A stretch of DNA of 64,000 nt from contig NZ_CP084561.1 in NCBI RefSeq assembly GCF_021789315.1, positions 1,178,001-1,242,000 of the forward strand, in the 5' to 3' direction. Positions 24,457 through 33,704 of the stretch are shown here, piece after piece (position 1 is the stretch's first letter; each line of letters begins with the position of its first letter). Origin of the DNA: Arthrobacter sp. FW305-BF8. Its GTDB lineage: Bacteria > Actinomycetota > Actinomycetes > Actinomycetales > Micrococcaceae. The position numbers were made by a program, and so were the translations under genes. Below the pieces are notes generated by a model. That model was given only the letters and a program-made list of their open reading frames with translations. It had not been told where the DNA came from and did not search any database.

Positions 24457-26491
24457 CCACGCTGCCGCCTCCGGGACGGCCACGTCACGCCCTTCGGCCC
24501 ACCCGCCCCAGGCCCCCATGACACACCGGCAGATCATGGAGGCCCTGACCGGGCTCCTGGCTGCCTTCTTCACCGCGATCCTCAGCAGCACCATCGTTGC
24601 CAACGCGCTGCCCACCATCATGTCCGAGCTCAAGGGCACACAGACGGACTTCGCGTGGGTCATCACCGCCGCGCTGCTGGCTAACGCAGCCACCACCCCG
24701 GTCTGGGGCAAACTCGCTGACCTGTTCGACAAGAAGGTCCTGGTCCAGCTCAGCATCGTGATCTTCGTGGCGGGATCGGTGATGGCCGGCCTGTCCCAGA
24801 CCATCCCGCTGCTGCTGACGGCCCGCGTTGTCCAGGGCATCGCCATGGGCGGCCTGACAGCGCTGGCCCAGGCGATCATCGGCTCCATGATTCCGCCCCG
24901 CGACCGCGGAAAGTACTCCGGCTACATGGGTGCGGTCATGGCCGTCGGCACGGCCGGCGGACCGCTGCTGGGCGGCTTCATCGTTGACAGCCCGCTGGGC
25001 TGGCGCTGGACGTTCTTCGTCTGTGTGCCGCTCGCCGTCGTCGCCCTCATCCTGCTGCAGATCACGCTCAAGATCCAGCACGTCAAGCGGCCTGCCAAGA
25101 TTGACTGGCTCGGTTCCATCCTCCTGACCAGCGGCGTCAGCCTGCTCCTCATCTGGGTGTCCTTCGCGGGCAACCCCGACTACTACGACTGGTGGTCCTG
25201 GCAGTCGGCGCTGATGGTGGGCGGCGGCGTGGTGCTGCTGGCCCTGCTCGTGCTGGTTGAATCCAAGGTCGAGCAGCCCATCATCCCGCTGAAGATCATC
25301 TCCGAGCGCACCACCGCCCTGGCGATCTGGGCCTCCGTGGCCGTGGGCGTGGCAATGTTCGGCTCCTCGACCTTCCTGGGCCAGTACTTCCAGGTGGCAC
25401 GCGGCGCAACACCCACCGAGGCGGGCCTCCTGACCCTGCCCATGATCGCCGGCAACCTGGTCGGCTCAGTGGTTTCGGGGCAGATGATCAGCCGCACCGG
25501 CAAATGGAAGCGCTACCTGATCGCGGGTACGGTGCTGCTGATCGGCGGCCTGGGCCTGGCAGGCACCATGGACCACACCACGGAACTGTGGCAGGCCGGA
25601 GTGTTCACGGCGATCCTGGGACTGGGGCTCGGCATGCTCCTGCAGAACCTCGTCCTGGCCGTACAGAACACAGTCAGCGCCAGCAATATCGGCACAGCCA
25701 GCGCTTCCGTGGCTTTCTTCCGATCCGTAGGCGGTGCAATCGGCGTGTCGGTGCTGGGCGCGATCATGAGCAACAGGGTCAAGGAACTGGCCACCCAGGG
25801 CCTTGCCGACGCCGGCATCAAGGCAGGCTCCGGCGCTTCCGGCGCCAGCCTCGACCTGGCCGACATGCCCGCCCCGATCCGGGACATCATGCGGGCTGCC
25901 TATGGGGACGCGACTGCCGAGATTTTCCTCATCTCTGGCGTCATTGCCGTTGTTGCCCTCATTGCCGTGCTCCTGATCAAGGAACAGCCGCTGCGCCGGA
26001 CCGTGGACATCCGCCCGGAGGCTGCTGCCGATCCTGAACCGGATGCCGGGCTGGCTTCCGGGCGGCCTGCCGCTGAGTATTCCGACGACGACCTCGAGCG
26101 TGAGTTCGCCGAAGTTCTGACCCGCCAACTGGCCAGCGACGCCAAGTCACCGTCCTACCCGAGCCGGCAGCCGGCAGCGGAACCCGTCCTGCCGATGAAC
26201 GAACCGCCGGCGCGGGCCCGGACCATGCTGGCTGAGATGCACACCAAGCCTGCGGACCTGGTGCCGCTCATCCAGGAAACGCAGGGGCTCCTCGCCGAGC
26301 AGCAGCTTCAGCTGGCCGCGGCCCTGAACGCCGTGGCCCGGCAGGCTGAGCAGCAGCGAATCATCGCGCAGGAGCAGGCCCGGGTCAGCGCCGAACTGAA
26401 GGCGCTGAGCCGCCGGCTGGCCAAGGAGCGGAAGCTCCAGAGCGCCGCGGCGCACTACATCGCCTCGCACGGCAAGCACCGCGGCGAATAG
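24449..26491 (+). CDS. DHA2-family (14-TM) multidrug MFS transporter with C-terminal coiled coil
   Basis: 680 residues from TTG 24449, with AAGGAG 8 nt upstream and an 8-nt overlap with marR. Fourteen-helix EmrB/QacA type: LLAAFFTAILSSTIVANALPTIMSELKG, WVITAALLANAATTPVWGKLADLFDKK and GGLTALAQAIIGSMIPPRDRGKYSG. After the last helix (~residue 515) come about 165 hydrophilic residues, ending in a heptad-rich Gln/Glu/Ala segment (IQETQGLLAEQQLQLAAALN...LSRRLAKERKLQSAAAH) that should form a coiled coil. This tail is unusual for the family. Drug specificity unknown. Confidence 0.88.
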   Translation: MASHAAASGTATSRPSAHPPQAPMTHRQIMEALTGLLAAFFTAILSSTIVANALPTIMSELKGTQTDFAWVITAALLANAATTPVWGKLADLFDKKVLVQLSIVIFVAGSVMAGLSQTIPLLLTARVVQGIAMGGLTALAQAIIGSMIPPRDRGKYSGYMGAVMAVGTAGGPLLGGFIVDSPLGWRWTFFVCVPLAVVALILLQITLKIQHVKRPAKIDWLGSILLTSGVSLLLIWVSFAGNPDYYDWWSWQSALMVGGGVVLLALLVLVESKVEQPIIPLKIISERTTALAIWASVAVGVAMFGSSTFLGQYFQVARGATPTEAGLLTLPMIAGNLVGSVVSGQMISRTGKWKRYLIAGTVLLIGGLGLAGTMDHTTELWQAGVFTAILGLGLGMLLQNLVLAVQNTVSASNIGTASASVAFFRSVGGAIGVSVLGAIMSNRVKELATQGLADAGIKAGSGASGASLDLADMPAPIRDIMRAAYGDATAEIFLISGVIAVVALIAVLLIKEQPLRRTVDIRPEAAADPEPDAGLASGRPAAEYSDDDLEREFAEVLTRQLASDAKSPSYPSRQPAAEPVLPMNEPPARARTMLAEMHTKPADLVPLIQETQGLLAEQQLQLAAALNAVARQAEQQRIIAQEQARVSAELKALSRRLAKERKLQSAAAHYIASHGKHRGE

Positions 26492-26504
26492 CGCCCGCTC
26501 CGAC

Positions 26505-26569
26505 GGAGTTTTTGTCCAGATAATGGCGGCTAAACCCCCTCCAGGGGCCAATATCTGGACAAAAACTCC
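26505..26569. repeat. Long intergenic palindrome, copy A2
   Basis: Arms 26505-26527 and 26547-26569 pair with one mismatch over 23 bp. The outer 20-mer GGAGTTTTTGTCCAGATAAT is identical to the palindrome at 3165, while the centres differ (CTAAACCCCCTCCAGGGG here). It lies 13 bp after the DHA2 transporter stop. Confidence 0.9.
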
Positions 26570-26635
26570 CGTTCAAGGGCCGGGGTGTACGACGGCGGGG
26601 AGCCGGCTTGGGGGCTGAAGTGTACGTTCGCGCTC

Positions 26636-26696
26636 GGGTGCGGGAGCCGGCGTCGTCCGTTCGACTCTTGGGTGCGTGAGCCGGGCGTCGTCCGTT
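26636..26696. repeat. Imperfect direct repeat in the gap before the ABC exporter
   Basis: GGGTGCGGGAGCCGGCGTCG (26636 on, to 26661) recurs as GGGTGCGTGAGCCGGGCGTC (26670 on, to 26696), a period of 34 bp. The gap 26492-26824 otherwise holds the palindrome and a presumed promoter. I see no gene in it. Confidence 0.5.
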
Positions 26697-26824
26697 GGGA
26701 TGATCTTCGCGCATTACGTTTCGCACGGGCAACAGATTTCGTAGAGTTGGAAGGCTTGGGCTGTCAGTCCCGTCTGCTATTACTTCTCTTAATTCATTCG
26801 CGCTCTCCCGAAGGATCCGTGAGC

Positions 26825-28558
26825 ATGCTCGTCACCCTCATACGGCGCTATTCCAAACCGTATTTGCCGTACATCCTGGCTGTCATCGCCTTCCAGCTGG
26901 CATCCACCATTGCGGCGCTCTACCTGCCCAGCCTCAACGCCCAGATCATTGACGAGGGCGTCTCCCGCGGCGACACCGACTTCATCTGGCGCACCGGGGC
27001 CGTCATGCTCCTCGTGGCCTTCCTCCAGGTGGGCACCGCCATTGCCGGCGTCTACTTCGGGTCGAAGACCGCCATGGCGATGGGACGCGATCTTCGCCGC
27101 GGGGTTTTCCGCAAGGTGACCAGTTTCTCGGCCAAGGACGTGAACGCGTTTGGCGCTCCCACCCTGATCACCCGCGGCACGAACGACGTCCAGCAGGTCC
27201 AGATGCTGGTGCTGATGGGCCTGAACTTCATGGTATCCACCCCGATCATGTGCATCGGCGGCATCATCATGGCCCTGCGCGAGGACATCAACCTGTCCTG
27301 GCTGGTCTGGGTCTCGGTCCCCATCCTCATTGTGGTGGTCGGCTACATCGTGGTGCGCCTCATGCCGCTGTTCCGCTCCATGCAGACGAAGATCGACCGC
27401 ATCAACGAGGTCCTGCGTGAACAGATCATCGGCATACGCGTGGTCCGTGCCTTCGTCCGGGAACCGTACGAGACGGAGCGCTTCGGCCAGGCCAACAAGG
27501 AACTGACGGACGTCTCGCTCAAGATCGGCGCACTGTTCGTCCTGATGTTCCCCGCCATCGGCATGATCCTGCACCTGTCCACCGCCGCCGTGCTCTGGTT
27601 TGGCGGCCAGCGGGTGGACGCCGGCGACATGCAGGTCGGCTCCCTGACAGCGTTCCTGCAGTACCTGCTCCAGATCCTCATGGCCGTCATGATGGGCACC
27701 TTCATGGCCATGATGATTCCGCGCGCGTCCGTCTGCGCAGACCGCATCGGCGAGGTGCTCGACGTCGAACCGTCAATCCACGACCCCCTGCAGCCGGTCA
27801 CGCCCAAGCAGCTGGAGGGCGTTGTGGAGTACCGCAACGTCACGTTCGCCTACCCCGGAGCCGAAGCTCCTGTCCTGAGCAACATCAGCTTCACCGCCCG
27901 GCCGGGGGAGACGGTGGCCATCATCGGCTCCACCGGCGCCGGCAAGACCTCGCTGCTGTCGCTGCTGCCGCGCCTCTACGACGTGGCCGACGGCGAAGTG
28001 CTCCTCGACGGCGTCCCCGTCAGCCACTTGGACCGCGAGGAAATCACCAAACGGGTGGCCCTGGTTCCGCAGCGGCCCTACCTGTTCTCGGGAACCATCG
28101 AACACAACCTCCGCTTCGGCAAGCCGGAGGCTACCGACGACGAACTCTGGGATGCGCTGCATGTGGCCCAGGGCGACGGCTTCGTGAAGGAAAAGAAGAG
28201 CGGGCTCGCGTCCCGCATCGCCCAGGGCGGCACCAACGTGTCCGGCGGCCAGCGCCAGCGCCTCTGCATCGCGCGCGCCCTGGTCACCAAGCCCAAGGTG
28301 TACCTCTTCGACGACTCGTTCTCCGCACTCGACGTTGCCACCGACGCCCGGCTGCGTGCCGCCCTCAAGCGCACCACCACCGACGCCACGGTCATCATCG
28401 TCGCGCAGCGCATCTCCACCATCACCGAAGCGGACCAGATCCTGGTGCTGGACAACGGCAGGATCGTTGACCGGGGAACGCACGAGGAACTCCTCGAAAC
28501 GTCGCCCACCTACCAGGAAATTGTTGAGTCCCAGCTGAGCGTGGAGGAAGTGGCATGA
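26825..28558 (+). CDS. ABC exporter subunit 1 (membrane plus ATPase)
   Basis: 577 residues. Six-helix transmembrane domain (~1-320), then the nucleotide-binding domain: Walker A GSTGAGKTS, Q-loop VPQRPYLFSG, signature VSGGQRQR, Walker B VYLFDDSFSALD (Asp-Ser replacing the usual catalytic Glu) and switch VAQRIS, with Gln replacing His. Such degenerate catalytic residues are typical of one half of heterodimeric exporters. ATG 26825 is preferred over GTG 26819 because AAGGA (26811) is too close to the latter. Its stop overlaps the next gene by 4 nt. Confidence 0.9.
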   Translation: MLVTLIRRYSKPYLPYILAVIAFQLASTIAALYLPSLNAQIIDEGVSRGDTDFIWRTGAVMLLVAFLQVGTAIAGVYFGSKTAMAMGRDLRRGVFRKVTSFSAKDVNAFGAPTLITRGTNDVQQVQMLVLMGLNFMVSTPIMCIGGIIMALREDINLSWLVWVSVPILIVVVGYIVVRLMPLFRSMQTKIDRINEVLREQIIGIRVVRAFVREPYETERFGQANKELTDVSLKIGALFVLMFPAIGMILHLSTAAVLWFGGQRVDAGDMQVGSLTAFLQYLLQILMAVMMGTFMAMMIPRASVCADRIGEVLDVEPSIHDPLQPVTPKQLEGVVEYRNVTFAYPGAEAPVLSNISFTARPGETVAIIGSTGAGKTSLLSLLPRLYDVADGEVLLDGVPVSHLDREEITKRVALVPQRPYLFSGTIEHNLRFGKPEATDDELWDALHVAQGDGFVKEKKSGLASRIAQGGTNVSGGQRQRLCIARALVTKPKVYLFDDSFSALDVATDARLRAALKRTTTDATVIIVAQRISTITEADQILVLDNGRIVDRGTHEELLETSPTYQEIVESQLSVEEVA

Positions 28559-30642
28559 GCGCCGACAAGAAGGGCAGCAGCCAGGACCTCGACGCAGGCA
28601 CCGGCCAGGACGCTGAGAAGCTGCAGAGCCAGACAGGCACGGAAGCTCCGGTCCTCGAAGACGACGACTTCGTCGAGGAGGAGTACAAGCCGGGCGAGGC
28701 CGACGGCGGCATGTTCGGTGCGATGCCGGCTAAAAAGGCCCAGCATTTCTGGCCGTCCGCCAAGCGCCTCATGGGCCTGCTGAAGCCGGAAGCCGCCGGC
28801 ATCTACGTCGTGGTGGGCATGGTGATCATTTCCGTGATCCTCAATGTCATTGCGCCCAAGGTGCTGGGCCAGGCCATGGACGTGATCTTTGGCGGCGTCG
28901 TGGGCAAACAGCTGCCGGCCGGCGTCAGCAAGGACCAGTTCGTCGAGGGGCTGCGGGCACAGGGCCAGGACAACTTCGCGGACATGGTCTCCCGGATGGA
29001 GCTCGTGCCCGGAACCGGCATCGACTTCCAGAAGCTGACCGTCCTGATTTCGGCTGTGCTGCTGATGTACTTCGTGGCCAACATCTTCCTGTGGCTCCAG
29101 GGCTACGTCCTCAACAGGATCGTCATGAAGGTGATCCGGCAGCTCCGCGACGATACGGAAAAGAAGCTCAACCGGCTGCCGCTGAACTACTTCGACACCC
29201 GGCAGCGCGGTGACGTGCTCTCCCGGGTAACCAACGACGTCGACAACGTGCAGCAGGCGCTGCAGCAGGCCTTCGCCCAGCTCATCAGCTCAGTGCTGAC
29301 GGTGGTCGGCATCGTCATCATGATGTTCATCGTCTCCTGGCAGCTGGCCCTGATCGCCCTGATTGCCCTGCCGCTGTCCGGTGCCGCGGCCGGTGTGATC
29401 GGAGCGCGCAGCCAGAAGCTGTTCGCCGCGCAGTGGAAGAACACCGGCGAGCTGAACGGCCAGATTGAGGAGTCCTTCTCGGGGCATGACCTGGTGCGCG
29501 TCTTTGGCCGCGACGCCGACATGCTGGACCGCTTCGAGGAGCGCAACCAGGCCCTGTACAAGGCCAGCTTCGGCGCGCAGTTCGTGTCCGGCATCATCTT
29601 CCCCGTGATGCAGTTCGTCTCCTACCTCAGCTACGTCGGCATCGCCGTCGTGGGCGGCCTGCGGGTGGCCTCGGGCAGCATGAGCCTGGGCGACGCCACG
29701 GCCTTCATCCAGTACTCGCGCGAGTTCACCCAGCCGCTGGGGCAGATGGCGGGCATGGCCAACATGCTGCAGTCCGGAGTGGCCTCCGCCGAGCGCGTGT
29801 TCGAGTTCCTGGACGCGGATGAGCAGGACGCCGAGACCGCCACGCGGCACCTGCCGGCCAAGACCGACGGCCACGTGGAGTTCCAGGACGTCACGTTCAG
29901 CTACACGCCGGACAAGCCCCTGATCGAGAACCTGTCCTTCACCGCCGAGCCGGGGCACACCGTGGCCATCGTCGGCCCCACCGGCGCGGGCAAGACCACC
30001 CTGGTGAACCTGGTCATGCGCTTCTATGAGCTCAACTCCGGTTCCATCACGCTCGACGGCGTGGACGTCACCCAGCTGAGCCGGGCCGAGCTGCGCTCCA
30101 AGGTGGGCATGGTGCTGCAGGACGCCTGGCTGTTCGGCGGCTCCATCTATGACAACATCCGGTACGGCAAGCTGGACGCCACCGAGGACCAGGTCATGGC
30201 AGCGGCGAAGGCCACCTTCGTGGACCGCTTTGTCCGGGCGCTGCCTGACGGGTACAGCACCGTCATCGACGAGGAGGGCAACAACGTCAGCGCCGGTGAA
30301 AAGCAGCTGATCACCATCGCCCGCGCCTTCGTGGCCAACCCGTCGCTGCTCATCCTGGACGAGGCCACCAGCTCGGTGGACACCCGCACCGAACTCCTGG
30401 TGCAGAAGGCCATGGCAGCCCTGCGCACGGACCGGACCAGTTTCGTCATCGCGCACCGCCTGTCAACGATCCGCGACGCCGACACCATCCTGGTCATGGA
30501 GAACGGCAAGATCGTGGAACAGGGCAACCACCAGACCCTCCTTGCCGCCGAGGGCGCCTACTACCGGCTGTACATGTCGCAGTTCGCCGGCGCGGATGCC
30601 GAGGAGATGCCCGTGGACGATTCGACGGCGGTGCACAGCTGA
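28555..30642 (+). CDS. ABC exporter subunit 2 (membrane plus ATPase)
   Basis: 695 residues. An acidic, probably disordered N-terminus (~60 residues) precedes six membrane helices and a complete nucleotide-binding domain: GPTGAGKTT, VLQDAWLFGG, VSAGEKQL (SAGEK instead of SGGQ), Walker B LLILDEATSSVD with the catalytic Glu, and the switch IAHRLS. It is the catalytically competent partner of the upstream subunit. Similar pairs (LmrCD/TM287-288 type) export drugs or lipids; the substrate here is unknown. The extracellular loop ~110-160 between helices 1 and 2 is long. Confidence 0.9.
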   Translation: MSADKKGSSQDLDAGTGQDAEKLQSQTGTEAPVLEDDDFVEEEYKPGEADGGMFGAMPAKKAQHFWPSAKRLMGLLKPEAAGIYVVVGMVIISVILNVIAPKVLGQAMDVIFGGVVGKQLPAGVSKDQFVEGLRAQGQDNFADMVSRMELVPGTGIDFQKLTVLISAVLLMYFVANIFLWLQGYVLNRIVMKVIRQLRDDTEKKLNRLPLNYFDTRQRGDVLSRVTNDVDNVQQALQQAFAQLISSVLTVVGIVIMMFIVSWQLALIALIALPLSGAAAGVIGARSQKLFAAQWKNTGELNGQIEESFSGHDLVRVFGRDADMLDRFEERNQALYKASFGAQFVSGIIFPVMQFVSYLSYVGIAVVGGLRVASGSMSLGDATAFIQYSREFTQPLGQMAGMANMLQSGVASAERVFEFLDADEQDAETATRHLPAKTDGHVEFQDVTFSYTPDKPLIENLSFTAEPGHTVAIVGPTGAGKTTLVNLVMRFYELNSGSITLDGVDVTQLSRAELRSKVGMVLQDAWLFGGSIYDNIRYGKLDATEDQVMAAAKATFVDRFVRALPDGYSTVIDEEGNNVSAGEKQLITIARAFVANPSLLILDEATSSVDTRTELLVQKAMAALRTDRTSFVIAHRLSTIRDADTILVMENGKIVEQGNHQTLLAAEGAYYRLYMSQFAGADAEEMPVDDSTAVHS

Positions 30643-30689
30643 CCCCCGCGAACGCCGGAGGCGGCCACCCGGACCCCCGGCGCATTGAG

Positions 30690-31130
30690 GTGCTCGTGCC
30701 CATGCGCTGGGGGGACATGGACGCCTACGGCCACATCAACAACGTCCAGATCGTCCGCATGCTGGAGGAGGCGCGCATTGCCGCCTTCGGCCCGCCCGCC
30801 GGTGCCGGGCTGCCCGGGATAGACCCGCACGTGTCGCTGTTCAACGAGGTTCCCAAGGGAACCATGGCGCTCGTGGTGGACCACCGGATCCGGTACGTGA
30901 AGACCCTCGAGTACCGGAACGTTCCGGCGCTGGTCCAGGTATGGGTCGGGGCCGTCAAGGGCGCGAGTTTCGACATCCACTACCTTGTGCAGGACCCGGT
31001 AACTGGCGACGATTGTGTGAAGGCCTCAAGCCACCTGGCCTTTGTCGATGAAGTCACCGGAAGGGTACTGCGGCTGACTCCGGAGCAGAGGCAGCTGCTG
31101 GAGCCCTTCATTGAGCGCAAGGAGCATTGA
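30690..31130 (+). CDS. 4-hydroxybenzoyl-CoA-type (hot-dog) thioesterase
   Basis: 146 residues from GTG 30690. Hot-dog fold with the 4HBT signature MRWGDMDAYGHINNVQIVRMLEEAR, containing the catalytic Asp (DMDAYGH). Hydrolyses an acyl-CoA; the chain is not predictable. Coding-like sequence continues upstream without a stop to a CTG at 30639 that overlaps the ABC stop codon, so the true N-terminus may be about 17 residues longer (reading TPANAGGGHPDPRRIEV). Probably cotranscribed with the exporter. Confidence 0.85.
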   Translation: MLVPMRWGDMDAYGHINNVQIVRMLEEARIAAFGPPAGAGLPGIDPHVSLFNEVPKGTMALVVDHRIRYVKTLEYRNVPALVQVWVGAVKGASFDIHYLVQDPVTGDDCVKASSHLAFVDEVTGRVLRLTPEQRQLLEPFIERKEH

Positions 31131-31160
31131 CCGTGAAAACGAAGCGCTGGAACGTGGAAC

Positions 31161-31418
31161 GTGGGAACGAAAAAAGCGGCAGCGAGGAAAAAGTCCTGGA
31201 AGGAACTTCCGCCTGCGGCGCGCACCGGCACCATCGTGATTGGAGCGGCGCAGCTCGCCTTCCTGGCCGCGGCCCAGCGCGACCTTTCGCGCCGGCCCGA
31301 CGAGCAGATCCGCGGCTCCAAGATGTTCTGGCGGCTGGCCACCCTGGTCAACTTCATCGGCCCGGGCTGCTATTTCGCCTTCGGCCGGAAGCGGCTGCCA
31401 GCTGTTACCGGCAAGTAG
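31161..31418 (+). CDS. Small membrane protein with PLDc_N-like segment
   Basis: 85 residues from GTG 31161. A Lys/Ala-rich start is followed by two hydrophobic segments: GTIVIGAAQLAFLAAAQRDL and FWRLATLVNFIGPGCYFAFG. The pattern RGSKMFWRLATLVNFIGPGCYFAFGRKR matches the phospholipase-D-nuclease N-terminal (PLDc_N) two-helix motif found in many small actinobacterial proteins. No known catalytic part is attached. It lies 30 bp after the thioesterase gene. Confidence 0.7.
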   Translation: MGTKKAAARKKSWKELPPAARTGTIVIGAAQLAFLAAAQRDLSRRPDEQIRGSKMFWRLATLVNFIGPGCYFAFGRKRLPAVTGK

Positions 31419-31472
31419 CTTTCGGGCCGGCCATGGTGCTTGCGTTCAGGTTTACCCTGTAAATTTGAACGC

Positions 31473-33704
31473 ATGACCCCCGCCCCAAAGCCTGCCATGC
31501 ACCGCGCCCTCGGAGTCTCCAAAGAGATCGAGGACGCCGCGTGGTTTGTGCTCGGCGCCGGGCTGCAGGGCAAGCCGTCGGCGTTGGACGGCCGTACGCA
31601 GACGTGGACGGCGGAGGCCGCAGCGGAACTGCTGGAACGGCTTGAACGGGGAGTCGCGGACGCCAAGGCGCCCATGATGACCAACCTGCGGCACAACCTG
31701 GCGGACGCATCCGCCTCGGCGAAGCAGCTGGCCGTGGAGCTCCTCTTCTTGCAGTCCCTGCCGCTGGCGCACGAGGTCAAGTCGCTCAAGGTCAAGCGTG
31801 CCCGCGTCGCGGAGGCGGCGTCCTGGCTCGAACCGCCGCTGGAGCTCCCGGAGGAGCTGTACCAGGGCATGACCGACCACGGCGTTATCCGCGACCGGAC
31901 TGCCGAGTTTAACTGGACCATCTGGGACCACCTGAAATGGCTTTGCCGGTTCGTCCGGCACGTCGACAGGCAATCCACCGCAGTCATCAATAAGGCACTG
32001 AAGGATCCGCTGGCATTCCACCTGCTGGCGGCCGGCACTCCCGAGGACCAGCCGGCCATCCGGCGCAGCATCGAATACCTCGCCTGGCCCAGCTACTTCG
32101 AGCCGGTGGTGGCCGACATCGAACGCCAGGAGATCAGGGACGCTTTTGCCTCCCTCGTCGGCGGGGCCAAGGGGGACAGTGAGGAGGAGATCACCGCCGA
32201 CATCCGACGCATCCGCCTGCACCTGGATGAGCAGGCCGGCCAGCGCATCGACTGGTACGCCCGGCAGCTGGTGAGCCAGTGGCGGAAGGTCGGGGATCCG
32301 GGCCGCCGCGCCTGGCTGCTGCGCACCCACCACGACAACGCCGAGCTCCTGGCTGCCTGGCAGGCAGAGGAGAAGGTGACGCTCGACGTCGAACACCTCC
32401 GCCTGCTCGACGCCGGCGTTACCGCCGGGCTGGTCCAGCATGCCGTGGACGAGGACTACAAGCATCTCGGCTACGTGGAGCGGGAGGACACCAAAACCGC
32501 CGTCTTCGCCTTCCTGACCGTGATGAAGCCGGGCGACTTCGCGCTGTACCAGAACGCCGGAACCGTCCGGATCGGCGTCGTGCTCGGGGAGCCGGACCAC
32601 AACGGGGACAACCGGCGGATGCGCCGCAAGGTGCGGTGGTTCGACGAGGCCCACGCCGTGACCGACCTGCCGCGGCACATCCAGCGCCAGCTGGCCACCC
32701 CCGGCATCGTCGTCGACGTCACCCGGGTGGTGCAGGCACTGCAGGCGCTGCTGCCCGCCGAGGCGGAAACCGAGCCCGACGCCGATGCCTCACCCGCCAC
32801 CGTCGCCCTCCCACTGCTGGGCGGCTTCCGTCCGGTGACGCAGGAGTTCGCGGACTCCCTCCACATGGAGGCGGAGCCGCTGCAGGAGATCGCCGATCTG
32901 CTGGAGGAGAACCGGCAGCTGGTGCTGTACGGGCCGCCGGGAACCGGCAAGACCTATCTGGCCAAGCACCTCGCCGCCGAACTGGCGCAGGACAGCACCG
33001 ACGAGCGGGTGAAGCTCGTCCAGTTCCACCCGTCCTACGCGTACGAGGACTTCTTCGAGGGATACCGGCCGGACAAGACCGACGAGGGCCAGGTTTCCTT
33101 CAAGCTTGTCGCCGGGCCGCTGCGCCGGCTCGCGGAGGAGGCGGCCAAGCCCGGCAACGAGTCGAAGCCGTACTTCCTGATCATCGACGAGATGAACCGC
33201 GCCAACCTGGCCAAGGTGTTCGGCGAGCTGTACTTCCTGCTGGAATACCGCGATGACCGGATCTACCTGCAGTACAGCCCCAACGAGCCGTTCACGCTCC
33301 CGGACAACCTGTACATCATCGGCACCATGAACACGGCGGACCGCTCCATCGCGATGATGGACGCCGCGATCCGCCGCCGCTTTGCGTTCATCGAACTGCA
33401 CCCGCAGACCGAGCCGGTGAAGGGCTCGCTGCTGAGATTCTTGGAAGCCCGGCAGCTCGACACGACGCCGGCGCTGCTGCTGGACGCGCTCAACCAGGCC
33501 ATTGACGAGTGGGACCGAGACCTCATGATCGGGCCGTCCTACTTCATGAAGAAGGCCGCGCAGACCCCTGCCGGCCTGCGCCGGATCTGGAAGTACGAGC
33601 TCATGCCGTTGCTGGAGGAGCACTACCACGGGCAGCTGAACCGGGCCCAGCTGGAAGAGCGCTTCGGGCTGGACCAGCTGCTGGGACGCCTTGCGGCTCG
33701 CTAG
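31473..33704 (+). CDS. mcrB: McrB-like AAA+ GTPase with EVE-like domain
   Basis: 743 residues. Residues ~1-300 are a helical region I do not recognise. Residues ~340-420 (VMKPGDFALYQNAGTVRIGVV...RRKVRWFDEAHAVTDLPRHI) look like an EVE/PUA-type modified-base reader. The AAA+ motor has Walker A GPPGTGKT from residue 487, Walker B IIDEMNR (D572, E573) and the McrB signature MNTADRS (619-625). In McrBC it translocates DNA using GTP and drives the McrC nuclease at modified sites. It overlaps mcrC by 14 nt. The ribosome site is weak and TAAATT 11 nt before the ATG may be a -10 box. Confidence 0.85.
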   Translation: MTPAPKPAMHRALGVSKEIEDAAWFVLGAGLQGKPSALDGRTQTWTAEAAAELLERLERGVADAKAPMMTNLRHNLADASASAKQLAVELLFLQSLPLAHEVKSLKVKRARVAEAASWLEPPLELPEELYQGMTDHGVIRDRTAEFNWTIWDHLKWLCRFVRHVDRQSTAVINKALKDPLAFHLLAAGTPEDQPAIRRSIEYLAWPSYFEPVVADIERQEIRDAFASLVGGAKGDSEEEITADIRRIRLHLDEQAGQRIDWYARQLVSQWRKVGDPGRRAWLLRTHHDNAELLAAWQAEEKVTLDVEHLRLLDAGVTAGLVQHAVDEDYKHLGYVEREDTKTAVFAFLTVMKPGDFALYQNAGTVRIGVVLGEPDHNGDNRRMRRKVRWFDEAHAVTDLPRHIQRQLATPGIVVDVTRVVQALQALLPAEAETEPDADASPATVALPLLGGFRPVTQEFADSLHMEAEPLQEIADLLEENRQLVLYGPPGTGKTYLAKHLAAELAQDSTDERVKLVQFHPSYAYEDFFEGYRPDKTDEGQVSFKLVAGPLRRLAEEAAKPGNESKPYFLIIDEMNRANLAKVFGELYFLLEYRDDRIYLQYSPNEPFTLPDNLYIIGTMNTADRSIAMMDAAIRRRFAFIELHPQTEPVKGSLLRFLEARQLDTTPALLLDALNQAIDEWDRDLMIGPSYFMKKAAQTPAGLRRIWKYELMPLLEEHYHGQLNRAQLEERFGLDQLLGRLAAR

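Noticed and set aside
26570..26824. Hidden gene before the ABC exporter
   Set aside because: In-frame text upstream of ATG 26825 is Arg/Ser/Trp-rich, crosses direct repeats and has no start with a ribosome site.
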